A stretch of 64,000 nt of DNA. Source: Burkholderia lata. GTDB taxonomy: Bacteria; Pseudomonadota; Gammaproteobacteria; Burkholderiales; Burkholderiaceae. Position 1 is the stretch's first letter. Each line of letters begins with the position of its first letter. The stretch spans positions 248,001 through 312,000 of the forward strand of contig NZ_CABVQK010000004.1 of the NCBI RefSeq assembly GCF_902499335.1, read 5' to 3'. Positions 16,740 through 25,003 of the stretch are shown piece by piece. Below the pieces are notes generated by a model. The model worked only from the letters and a program-made list of their open reading frames with translations, had not been told where the DNA came from and made no database searches. The position numbers were made by a program, and so were the translations under genes.

Positions 16740-17810
16740 TCAGACCGCCTGCGGGAACGCGTCGCGCAACCCCGCCGCGCACGCCAGCGCGTCGTGCCAC
16801 AGGCGTTGCGTCAGTTCGCCCGCATCCTCTTCACGCGCAAGCGCCGCGGCCTCGCCCGACCACAGCAGCGAGAAGTCGTCGCGGCCCTGCCGCTCGAACG
16901 CGCCGCGCAGCGGATCGACCGCGGCCGTCGCGAGCGGGAACGCCGGCGCGAGCGCGCTCATCGGCCCCTGCTCGCGCATGAAGCGCGTCAACAGCCCGCG
17001 CGCGGGGCGGCCCGTGTACAGGTTGGTCATGCGCGTGCCGTCGTCGCGCGCGGCACGCACCGCCGCGCGATGCTGTGCCGAGCGGCCCGCCTGCGGCGTC
17101 AGCAGGTAGCCCGTGCCGATCTGCACCGCACGCGCGCCGAGCGCGAACGCCGCCGCGATGCCGCGCCCGTCGGCGATCGCGCCGGCCGCGATCACCGGTG
17201 CGCGCACCGCGTCGACGATCTGCGGCAGCAACGCGAACAAGCCCGGTTGCGCATGGATGTCGTCGGTCAGGAACATCCCGCGATGGCCACCGGCCTCCGC
17301 GCCCTGCGCGACGATCGCGTCGACGCCGCGCGCATCCAGCCAGCGCGCTTCCTCGACGGTCGTCGCGGACGACACGACCAGCGCGCCCGTGCGCCGCACG
17401 CGCTCGAGCAGCGTGTCGTCCGGCAGCCCGAAATGGAAGCTCACGACGGCCGGCCGCAACTCCTCGACGACCGCGCACATCGCATCGTCGAACGGCGCGC
17501 GGCCGGGGCCGCCCTTCACGCCGGCCGGATCGAGCCCGGCTTCCGCGTAATAGCCGGCGAGCGCCGCGCGCCAGCGCGTGTCGACCTCGGCATCGGGTGC
17601 CGGCGGCGTATGACAGAAGAAGTTCACGTTGAACGGTGCGGGCGTTCGCGCGCGAATCGCCGCAATCTCGTCGCGCAGTTGCTGCGGGCCGAGCGCCGCG
17701 CATGCGAGCGAGCCGAGCCCGCCGGCTTCGCACACCGCGATCGCGAGCGGGCTCAGCGAACCGACCATCGGGGCCTGGATCAGCGGCAAACGGGAAGGCA
17801 GCGTCGTCAT
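16740..17810 (-). CDS. Nitronate monooxygenase (2-nitropropane dioxygenase family)
   Basis: A 356-residue FMN-dependent TIM-barrel enzyme that oxidises alkyl nitronates such as propionate-3-nitronate. Typical marks are the N-terminal LIQAPMVGSLSPLAIAVCEAG, VNFFCHTPP, and the catalytic His in QGAEAGGHRGMF, followed by the phosphate-binding stretch near DGRGIAAAFALGARAVQIGT. I use the ATG at 17810; upstream frame is without family similarity. It heads a same-strand run with dipeptidase, dehydrogenase and TfoX-like genes. The family also contains non-nitronate enoyl reductases, so the exact substrate is uncertain. Confidence 0.88.
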   Translation of the reverse strand: MTTLPSRLPLIQAPMVGSLSPLAIAVCEAGGLGSLACAALGPQQLRDEIAAIRARTPAPFNVNFFCHTPPAPDAEVDTRWRAALAGYYAEAGLDPAGVKGGPGRAPFDDAMCAVVEELRPAVVSFHFGLPDDTLLERVRRTGALVVSSATTVEEARWLDARGVDAIVAQGAEAGGHRGMFLTDDIHAQPGLFALLPQIVDAVRAPVIAAGAIADGRGIAAAFALGARAVQIGTGYLLTPQAGRSAQHRAAVRAARDDGTRMTNLYTGRPARGLLTRFMREQGPMSALAPAFPLATAAVDPLRGAFERQGRDDFSLLWSGEAAALAREEDAGELTQRLWHDALACAAGLRDAFPQAV

Positions 17811-18242
17811 CGGAATCGTCCTCGGGGAAGAAGCGGTGGCCGCGCGCGCCGGCGGCGCGCATTTAATGCGCTCGATATTAACCGACAAACTCAAACCCCG
17901 ATTGAGACGCGAGTTACATCACAATCTGATTTAACCGATTCGAAAAAACGATTATTGATGGAGGTTTCATCGACTCGATTTCGCCCTCCCGGATCGAACC
18001 CGACAAAAACACCCCTCATCCTTTCCACACGGGCCACCCACACCCGCACTCAAACACCGATTTACCGGATTCAATGACATTCATCAATATTCAAGTTATT
18101 AAATACAAGCGTTTACCCTTATTAACGACCACCAAGGCGATAACATGAAAACGTTAAATAAAACGACGATTCGTGCCGGAATCGTCAACCGGCGCCACGC
18201 CGCGCCACCTCAACCGCAACACGTCTCGTCAAGGAGCGTCGC
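17811..18242. other. AT-rich divergent intergenic region
   Basis: About 430 bp between the nitronate monooxygenase and the antiporter gene. GC drops strongly at 17870-18140, unlike the flanks. No credible gene is seen. It should hold the promoter of the antiporter/decarboxylase pair, and its AT richness would suit a nucleoid-protein-silenced, condition-induced promoter. Confidence 0.5.
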
Positions 18243-19775
18243 ATGTCCGATGCCAGCTCGTCCTCCTCCCGCTCCGCCGCCACGCCGGCCGCGGCTTCCG
18301 CGCCGAAAATCGGCGTCATTCCCGCCACGCTGATGGTCGCGGGCAACATGATGGGCTCCGGCGTCTTCATGCTGCCCGCGAACCTCGCCGCCACCGGCGG
18401 CATCGCGATCTTCGGCTGGCTGATCACCGTCGTCGGCGCCGTGTCGCTCGCGCTCGTGTTCGCGAAGCTCGCCGCGATCGACCCGGCCGCCGGCGGCCCG
18501 TATGCGTATGCACGCAAGTCGTTCGGCCCGTACATGGGCTACCAGACCAACCTGATCTACTGGCTCGCGAACGTGCTCGGCAACGTCGGCCTCGCGGTCG
18601 CCGGCCTCGGCTACCTCACGCACTTCTTCCCGGTACTGAAGGACCCGCTCGTGTTCGCGCTCGCGCAGATCTTCGTGATCTGGCTGTTCACGTACGCGAA
18701 CATCCTCGGGCCGAACGTCGTCGGCCGCGTGCAGTCGGTCACGACGATCTTCGCGCTCGTGCCGATCCTCGGGATGGCCGTGTTCGGCTGGTTCTGGTTC
18801 AGCAAGGACGTGTACTTCGCCGGCTGGAACGTGTCGGGCACCAACAGCTTCAGCGCGATCGGCGCGACGCTGAACTTCACGCTGTGGGCGTTCATCGGCG
18901 TCGAGAGTGCGTCGGTATCGGCCGGCGTCGTCGAGAATCCGTCGCGCAACGTGCCGATCGCGACCGTCGGCGGCGTCGTGCTCGCGGCCGTCTGCTACGT
19001 GCTCAGCTCGACCGTGATCATGGGGATGATCCCGAACAAGGCGCTGCTCGCATCGAGCGCGCCGTTCGCGGATGCCGCGCGCCTCGCGCTCGGCAATACG
19101 GCCGCGAACGCGGTCGCGCTGTGCGCGGCGCTCGGCTGCCTCGGCTCGCTCGCGGGCTGGACGCTGCTGGTCGGCCAGACCGCGAAGGCGGCCGCCGACG
19201 ACGGCCTGTTCGCCGGCGTGTTCGCCCGCGTGAACTCGAAGAACGTGCCGTCGGCCGGCCTCGCGATCGTCGCGCTGATCATGTCGGTGCAAGTGCTCGC
19301 GACGATGTCGCCGAGCGCCAGCGAGCAGTTCGGCAAGATCGCGTCGATCGCCGTGATCATGACGCTGCTGCCGTACATCTACTCGTGCATCGCGATCAAG
19401 GTGCTCGGCTACGGCAAGATGCCGTCGCACCAGTTCACGTTCTACACGATCGTCGGCCTGATCGGCGCCGTCTACGCGCTGTGGGCGATGGTCGGCTCCG
19501 ACGGCCAGCAAACGCGCTGGTCGCTGATCTTCGTCGTCGCGACGATCGTCTTCTACGAGCTGTCGATCAACCGCCAGCGCGAGATCGAGGAAACCCACAT
19601 CCATCCGGGCGGCCGCTCGCCGCGCTGGGTGCGCTACCTCGCGCTCGGCGTGACCATCGCCGCGCTCGCCGCCACCTTCTGGATCTCCGTCGGCCGTCAC
19701 CAGGCCGACACCCTTCACGCGCGCTCGCCGGCCGTTGCCGCGAGCGTCCAGGCAACCCAGCAAACGGGGGAATGA
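18243..19775 (+). CDS. Basic amino-acid/polyamine antiporter (AdiC/CadB/PotE-like)
   Basis: Inner-membrane APC-superfamily antiporter, 510 aa, about twelve membrane segments. The first segment contains VAGNMMGSGVFMLPANLAATGG, close to the GSGVFxLP motif of AdiC, CadB and PotE. It would exchange external arginine, lysine or ornithine for the matching internal amine. The ATG at 18243 follows AAGGAG by 6 nt. The decarboxylase gene begins 3 bp after the stop, so the two form an operon. An N-terminal Ser/Ala-rich stretch (residues 1-20) and a C-terminal tail of about 70 residues are longer than in E. coli homologues. Confidence 0.9.
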   Translation: MSDASSSSSRSAATPAAASAPKIGVIPATLMVAGNMMGSGVFMLPANLAATGGIAIFGWLITVVGAVSLALVFAKLAAIDPAAGGPYAYARKSFGPYMGYQTNLIYWLANVLGNVGLAVAGLGYLTHFFPVLKDPLVFALAQIFVIWLFTYANILGPNVVGRVQSVTTIFALVPILGMAVFGWFWFSKDVYFAGWNVSGTNSFSAIGATLNFTLWAFIGVESASVSAGVVENPSRNVPIATVGGVVLAAVCYVLSSTVIMGMIPNKALLASSAPFADAARLALGNTAANAVALCAALGCLGSLAGWTLLVGQTAKAAADDGLFAGVFARVNSKNVPSAGLAIVALIMSVQVLATMSPSASEQFGKIASIAVIMTLLPYIYSCIAIKVLGYGKMPSHQFTFYTIVGLIGAVYALWAMVGSDGQQTRWSLIFVVATIVFYELSINRQREIEETHIHPGGRSPRWVRYLALGVTIAALAATFWISVGRHQADTLHARSPAVAASVQATQQTGE

Positions 19776-19778
19776 CAC

Positions 19779-22118
19779 ATGACCACTTCCTTGACCCAAC
19801 CGGCCTTCCGCCGCCTCGGCATGAAGGCGCTGCTCGTGCAGCACGACATCGATGAACGCACGGCCACCGGGCGCGCCGCGACAGCGCTTGCCGAGGAGCT
19901 GCGCACGCGGCTCGTCGACGTCGTGATCGCGACGTCCGCCGACGATGCCTGCGCGGTGGTCGCCGCCGATCCGGCGATCCAGTGCCTGCTGCTCAACTGG
20001 GAACTCGGCAACGATGCCGACCACGCACCCGCGCGGGCCGTGCTCGACGCGATGCGCGCGCGCAACGCGACCGTGCCCGTGTTCCTGCTCGCGAGCCGCG
20101 CGAGCGCGTCCGCGATTCCGGTCGACGCCATGCGCAAGGCCGACGACTTCATCTGGATGCTGGAAGACACCACCGCGTTCATCGGCGGCCGGATCGTCGC
20201 CGCGATCGAGCGCTACCGCGAAACCGTGCTGCCGCCGATGTTCCGCGCACTCGCGCAGTTCTCGCGCGTGTACGAATACTCGTGGCATACGCCCGGCCAC
20301 ACGGGCGGCACCGCGTTCCTGAAATCGCCGGTCGGCCGCGCGTACTTCGAATTCTTCGGCGAATCGCTGTTCCGCTCCGACCTGTCGATCTCGGTCGGCG
20401 AACTCGGCTCGCTGCTCGATCACTCGGGCCCGATCGGTGAAAGCGAACGCTATGCGGCGCGCGTGTTCGGCGCGCATCGCACGTATCACGTGACGAACGG
20501 CTCGTCGATGTCGAACCGCGTGATCCTGATGGCGAGCGTCACGCGCAACCAGGTCGCGCTGTGCGACCGCAACTGCCACAAGTCGGCCGAGCACGCGATG
20601 ACGATGTCGGGCGCGATTCCGACCTACCTGATTCCGTCGCGCAACCACTACGGGATCATCGGGCCGATCATGCCCGAGCGGCTGACGGCCGCCGCCGTGC
20701 GCCTCGCGATCGACGCGAACCCGCTCGTGCGCGGCCGCGACGGCACCGACCCGACGCCCGTGCATGCGCTGATCACGAACTCGACGTACGACGGCCTCTG
20801 CTACAACGTCGCGCGCGTCGAGGAACTGCTCGGCCAGAGCGTCGATCGGCTGCATTTCGACGAGGCGTGGTACGGCTACGCGCGCTTCAACCCGATCTAC
20901 CGCGACCGTCATGCGATGCACGGCGATCCGTCGCAACACGACGCGAGCAAGCCGACCGTGTTCGCGACGCAGTCGACGCACAAGCTGCTCGCCGCGCTGT
21001 CGCAGGCTTCGTTCATTCATGTTCGCGACGGCCGCAACCCGATCGAGCACGCGCGCTTCAACGAGGCATACATGATGCATGCGTCGACGTCGCCGAACTA
21101 CGCGATCATCGCGTCGAACGACGTGAGCGCCGCGATGATGGACGGCCCCGGCGGCGAGGCGCTGACGACCGACGCGATCCGCGAGGCCGTCGCGTTCCGC
21201 CAGATGCTGGCGCGCCTGCATACGGAATGCGCGGAGAACAACGATTGGTTCTTCAATGGCTGGCAGCCCGATAGCGTCGTCGATCGCAAGACGGGCCGGC
21301 GCGTGCGCTTCCACGAAGCGGACGAGACGCTGCTCGCCACCGATCCGTCGTGCTGGGTGCTGCATCCGGGCGACACGTGGCACGGCTTCGGCGATATCGA
21401 GGACGACTACTGCATGCTCGACCCGATCAAGGTGTCGATCGTCACGCCGGGTGTCGCGTCGCACGGCGGGCTGATGCCGGTCGGCATTCCGGCGTCGGTC
21501 GTCACCGCGTATCTCGACCGGCACGGGATCGTCGTCGAGAAGACGACCGACTTCACGATCCTGTTCCTGTTCTCGCTCGGCGTGACGAAAGGCAAGTGGG
21601 GCACGCTCGTCAACACGCTGCTCGACTTCAAGCGCGACTACGACGCGAACGCGCCGCTCGAACAGGCGCTGCCCGAACTCGTCGCGCGCTATCCGGAACG
21701 CTACGGCAAGCTCGGCCTGCGCGACCTGTGCGACCTGATGTTCAGCGCGATGAGCGACCTGAAGACGACCGAGATGATGTCGCGCGGCTTCTCGACTCTG
21801 CCGAAGCCCGACTACAGCCCGGCCGAGGCATTCGAGCATCTCGTGCACAACGACATCGAGATGCTGGAGCTATCGGAGATGGAAGGCCGCACCGTCGCGA
21901 CGGGCGTCGTGCCCTATCCGCCCGGCATTCCGCTGCTGATGCCCGGCGAGAACGCGGGGCCGGCCGACGGCCCGCTGCTCGGCTACCTGAAGGCGCTCGA
22001 GCAGTACGACCTGCGCTTCCCCGGCTTCACGCACGACACGCACGGCGTCGAAGTCGAGGATGGTGTGTATCGCATCGCATGCATCAAGCAGAACGCGCGC
22101 GATACCAATACGCGCTGA
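19779..22118 (+). CDS. Inducible-type arginine/lysine/ornithine decarboxylase, closest by eye to AdiA
   Basis: PLP-dependent fold-type I decarboxylase, 779 aa, with an N-terminal wing (response-regulator-like) domain to about residue 150, a PLP core and a C-terminal domain. Key segments are EYSWHTPGHTGGTAFLKSP, GSLLDHSGPIGESE, LHFDEAWYGYARF (Asp contacting the PLP ring) and the Schiff-base lysine in ATQSTHKLLAALSQ. By eye it matches AdiA (arginine) more closely than CadA or SpeF, for example in CDRNCHKS and PSRNHYGIIGPI, but specificity needs testing. With the coupled antiporter it consumes cytoplasmic protons, the classic amino-acid-dependent acid-resistance circuit. Confidence 0.92.
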   Translation: MTTSLTQPAFRRLGMKALLVQHDIDERTATGRAATALAEELRTRLVDVVIATSADDACAVVAADPAIQCLLLNWELGNDADHAPARAVLDAMRARNATVPVFLLASRASASAIPVDAMRKADDFIWMLEDTTAFIGGRIVAAIERYRETVLPPMFRALAQFSRVYEYSWHTPGHTGGTAFLKSPVGRAYFEFFGESLFRSDLSISVGELGSLLDHSGPIGESERYAARVFGAHRTYHVTNGSSMSNRVILMASVTRNQVALCDRNCHKSAEHAMTMSGAIPTYLIPSRNHYGIIGPIMPERLTAAAVRLAIDANPLVRGRDGTDPTPVHALITNSTYDGLCYNVARVEELLGQSVDRLHFDEAWYGYARFNPIYRDRHAMHGDPSQHDASKPTVFATQSTHKLLAALSQASFIHVRDGRNPIEHARFNEAYMMHASTSPNYAIIASNDVSAAMMDGPGGEALTTDAIREAVAFRQMLARLHTECAENNDWFFNGWQPDSVVDRKTGRRVRFHEADETLLATDPSCWVLHPGDTWHGFGDIEDDYCMLDPIKVSIVTPGVASHGGLMPVGIPASVVTAYLDRHGIVVEKTTDFTILFLFSLGVTKGKWGTLVNTLLDFKRDYDANAPLEQALPELVARYPERYGKLGLRDLCDLMFSAMSDLKTTEMMSRGFSTLPKPDYSPAEAFEHLVHNDIEMLELSEMEGRTVATGVVPYPPGIPLLMPGENAGPADGPLLGYLKALEQYDLRFPGFTHDTHGVEVEDGVYRIACIKQNARDTNTR

Positions 22119-22129
22119 GTGTGTGATGC

Positions 22130-22145
22130 GCCGCCGCCCGGCGGC
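22130..22145. terminator. Possible hairpin after the decarboxylase
   Basis: GCCGCC and GGCGGC form a 6-bp stem with a 4-nt loop 12 bp past the stop, in the gap between convergent genes. No T-run follows. Confidence 0.35.
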
Positions 22146-22177
22146 AGGCGTCGCCACTTGCAGCTGGCGTCGGCCGC

Positions 22178-22912
22178 TCAGGCGGCCGGCTGCGCCTTCA
22201 GCTGGCCGACCCACTCGGCGAGCTGCGCCGCCCCCTCTTCGTCGAGCTTGCCCTCGAGTTCGCCGTACCACGACACGATCGCATCGGTCGGCTGCGTGGC
22301 CTTCAGGATCTCGAGGCTCTTCTCCAGGAACGACGAGAAGAACGGAATGCCGCGCATGTAGAGGAAGGTTGAATCGGTGATGCGCATGTGGGCATAGACG
22401 TCGCGCATCCAGGCAAGATGCGGCAACGTCTCGCGCAGACGGCCGCTCTGCATCAGCGCCGAAATGAAGTTCACGCGCGCGGCGGCGTCGGACTGCTCGT
22501 GCGTGTCGCGATTGACCTGGGCGGCCTTCGTCAGCCACGCTTCGCCGCGCTCCACTTCGCCGCACATCACCGACGTCGTTGCGAGTTGCAGCGCGTTGTG
22601 CGCGCTCGGCTCCTGCTCGAACAGCTTGTGCCAGTACGAGAAGGCTTCCGGGTAGCGCTCCATTTCCGAGTACGCGATCGCGCACAGGCGCGCCGCATCG
22701 GCCAGCCGCTCCACGTGCGGCATGGCGCCCTCGATCGCCTTCTTGTACCGGCCCGCCTGCAACGCGGCCAGCGCGGACGCGAGTTCGGGGGCGATGTCGG
22801 GCTCGCGCGACGCGCCCTGTTCGCCCGCTTCGGTAGCGTCATGCGTCGACGGCGCCGGCGACGACGCTTCATCGCGCGATTTCTTTCCGAACAGCTTTCC
22901 CAGCAGGCCCAT
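22178..22912 (-). CDS. Conserved hypothetical protein with TPR-like helices
   Basis: A soluble 244-residue protein with no signal peptide. After a charged, low-complexity N-terminus (residues about 8-40), the rest is alanine- and leucine-rich helices with TPR-like pairs, for example LASALAALQAGRYKKAIEGAMPH and RLCAIAYSEMERYPEAFSYWHKLF. The start MGLLGKLFGKK could be a membrane-associating amphipathic helix. Its function is not known; TPR-like folds usually mediate protein contacts. It is convergent to the decarboxylase and upstream of a GlxA-type regulator on the same strand. Confidence 0.7.
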   Translation of the reverse strand: MGLLGKLFGKKSRDEASSPAPSTHDATEAGEQGASREPDIAPELASALAALQAGRYKKAIEGAMPHVERLADAARLCAIAYSEMERYPEAFSYWHKLFEQEPSAHNALQLATTSVMCGEVERGEAWLTKAAQVNRDTHEQSDAAARVNFISALMQSGRLRETLPHLAWMRDVYAHMRITDSTFLYMRGIPFFSSFLEKSLEILKATQPTDAIVSWYGELEGKLDEEGAAQLAEWVGQLKAQPAA

Positions 22913-23054
22913 GATGGTTGTCCTTGTCGTTATCGTTGTGCCGCATGAACGGCGCAAGCCGGCCACCACGCGGCCGGCTTCTCTCAGTGATGCGCGATCT
23001 TACGCCACTGCGGTTGTCACCCGAGGAGAACGTCGACAGGAATCAGCGCCGCGC

Positions 23055-24029
23055 TCAAGCGTCCCGTGCGCTTTCGCCGCGACTCATCCCGCGGCGATAA
23101 GCGGCCGGGCTCGTCGCCGCGACGCGCCGGAAATGCCGGCGCAGCGATTCCTCGGAACCGAACCCCGCGCGCGCCGCGACCTGCGCGAGCGACAGCGCGG
23201 GATGCGCTTCGAGCATGTCCTTCGCGACGTTCACGCGTTCGCGGATCAGCCACGCGAGCGGCGACATCCCTGTTGCGTCCGCGAACTGACGCTGCAGCGT
23301 GCGCGTGCTCATCGCGGCCTGCGCGGCGAGCGACGCGAGCGTGTGCGGCTCGGCCGCGTGCGCGCGCATCCAGTCGATCAGCTTCGCGAGCCGGTCGGTG
23401 CCGCCCGGCGCGACCGGGCGCGGCACGAACTGCGCCTGGCCGCCATCGCGATGCGGCGGCAGCACGAGGCGCTGCGCGACGCGGTTCGCGATCGCGCCGC
23501 CATGATCGCGGCGCACGAGATGCAGCAGCATGTCGAGCCCCGCCGCCGACCCGGCCGACGTGACGACCTGCCCTTCGTCGACGTACAGCGCATCGGGGTT
23601 CACGCACAGCGCGGGATAGCGCGCCTGCAGTTTCTCCGCATAGCGCCAGTGGGTCGTCACCGTGAGGCCGTCGAGCACGCCGGCCGCCGCCAGCACGAAC
23701 ACACCCGAGCAGATCGAGCAGAGCCGCGCGCCGCGGCGATGCGCGGCCCGCAGTTTCTTCAGCAACGGCTCGGGCGGCGGTTCGTCCGGATCGCGCCAGC
23801 CGGGAATCACGATGGTATCGGCGCGATCGAGCGTCGCGAGCCGGTACGGCGCGGCGACCGTGATGCCGCCCGCCGCGCGCACGGGCCCCGGTTCGCTCGC
23901 GCAGACCGCGAAGCGATACCAGTCGACCCCGAGCTCGGGGCGTTCAAGGGCAAACAGTTCGACCACGCAGCCGAATTCGAACGTGCAGAGGCGATCGTAG
24001 GCGAGCGCGACGACGAGATGATTGTGCAT
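23055..24029 (-). CDS. GlxA/FtrA-type transcriptional regulator (DJ-1/PfpI domain plus AraC HTH)
   Basis: A 324-residue regulator. Residues about 5-180 form a DJ-1/PfpI-like domain with a nucleophile-elbow-like Cys in CSICSGVFVLA. Residues about 215-315 form an AraC-type double HTH (MSTRTLQRQFADATGMSPLAWL, and AGFGSEESLRRHFRR). The N-terminal domain binds an unknown effector. It is divergent from a single-domain rhodanese, an arrangement known for FtrA-like regulators, so that gene is the likely target. The start at 24029 fits the domain boundary. Confidence 0.88.
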   Translation of the reverse strand: MHNHLVVALAYDRLCTFEFGCVVELFALERPELGVDWYRFAVCASEPGPVRAAGGITVAAPYRLATLDRADTIVIPGWRDPDEPPPEPLLKKLRAAHRRGARLCSICSGVFVLAAAGVLDGLTVTTHWRYAEKLQARYPALCVNPDALYVDEGQVVTSAGSAAGLDMLLHLVRRDHGGAIANRVAQRLVLPPHRDGGQAQFVPRPVAPGGTDRLAKLIDWMRAHAAEPHTLASLAAQAAMSTRTLQRQFADATGMSPLAWLIRERVNVAKDMLEAHPALSLAQVAARAGFGSEESLRRHFRRVAATSPAAYRRGMSRGESARDA

Positions 24030-24140
24030 GGCGCGATGTTACCGGAACTTGTCGATCACGCCACTGCCGCGAAACGCGCCGAACCGCGATACTGCCCTTC
24101 ATTCCACCGCGTTCCGCGCAACCTTCAGGAGAACCTGCTC

Positions 24141-24560
24141 ATGTCCTACGTCACCGACGTGCCCGCCGCCGACAGCCCCGCCGCCCTCGCGCATTTCGAG
24201 GCGTCGCTGGGCTTCGAGACCGATTGCTGGGACGTGCACGACGCGCTCGCATCGGGTGCGCCCGATTTCGTGCTGCTCGACGTGCGCGGCCCCGATCAGT
24301 TCGCCGCCGGCCACGTGCCCGGCGCGCGCAACCTGCCGCGCCGCAAGATCATCGAGAGCAAGCTCGCCGGCTATCCGGCCGGCACGCTGTTCGTCGTCTA
24401 CTGCGCGGGCCCGCACTGCAACGGCGCCGCGCGCGCGGCGATCCAGCTTGCGCGCCTCGGCCGGCCGGTCAAGCTGATGATCGGCGGCGTGACGGGCTGG
24501 CTCGACGAAGGTTTCGCGCTGAGCAACGAAGTGCGGCCGGCGGACGCCGAAGCCGGCTGA
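24141..24560 (+). CDS. Single-domain rhodanese-like sulfurtransferase
   Basis: A 139-residue rhodanese-fold protein. The N-terminal Asp/Arg segment VLLDVRGPDQFAAGHVPGARNLP and the active-site loop CNGAAR (six residues starting at the catalytic Cys) indicate thiosulfate- or persulfide-transfer activity rather than phosphatase activity. AGGAG lies 9 nt upstream of the ATG at 24141. The divergent GlxA-type regulator 111 bp away probably controls it. It may serve cyanide or sulfide handling in the cytoplasm; the donor is not known. Confidence 0.87.
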   Translation: MSYVTDVPAADSPAALAHFEASLGFETDCWDVHDALASGAPDFVLLDVRGPDQFAAGHVPGARNLPRRKIIESKLAGYPAGTLFVVYCAGPHCNGAARAAIQLARLGRPVKLMIGGVTGWLDEGFALSNEVRPADAEAG

Positions 24561-24661
24561 TCGTCATTAAAAACGCAACAATCAATTGCCAGCGCACGGC
24601 CTGCACGCGAACGGAAAAAGCGCGACAATCAGTCCCATTGCAGTTCGGATGGAGCAGCAAC

Positions 24662-24988
24662 ATGCAGAACGCAGTCCTGATTCAAGTGGCCGGTTCGGTG
24701 GCCGCGATCGCGATCTATTTTCTGCCGGCGGTCATTGCCGACCGGCGTGGCCGGCACGACAAGCTGACGGTCGCGATGTTCAACGCGCTGTTCGGATGGA
24801 CCGGCATCGGCTGGCTGATGACGCTCTACTGGGCCTGCCAGCCGAACCCGCGCACCGATGTCGCGCAGACGATCCTCGCGAAGCGCCGCGGTATCAGCAT
24901 GCGGACCTTCTCGACCGGTCTCGTCGAACGCGTGCAACGCCGTGTCGCCGCCCAGGAACAATGGGCCGAGAAGCAAGGCTGCCGTTAA
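24662..24988 (+). CDS. Small membrane protein of the superinfection-immunity (T4 Imm-like) family
   Basis: A 108-residue protein with two hydrophobic segments: AGSVAAIAIYFLPAVIADRRG and NALFGWTGIGWLMTLYWA. The spacing and the FLPxxIAxxRG...FNxLxGWTxIGWxxxLxWA pattern fit the family named after phage T4 Imm, which blocks DNA entry by a second phage. The remaining 45 residues are charged and cytoplasmic. Most chromosomal members have no proven role. It lies downstream of the rhodanese gene (101 bp) and convergent to the P450. No other phage genes are nearby. Confidence 0.72.
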   Translation: MQNAVLIQVAGSVAAIAIYFLPAVIADRRGRHDKLTVAMFNALFGWTGIGWLMTLYWACQPNPRTDVAQTILAKRRGISMRTFSTGLVERVQRRVAAQEQWAEKQGCR

Positions 24989-25003
24989 GTCCCTCTTTCC
25001 CGT

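Noticed and set aside
18210-21848. A 1212-codon minus-strand frame
   Set aside because: It is antisense to the antiporter and decarboxylase, both of which have clear family motifs; its translation is Arg/His/Asp-rich noise.
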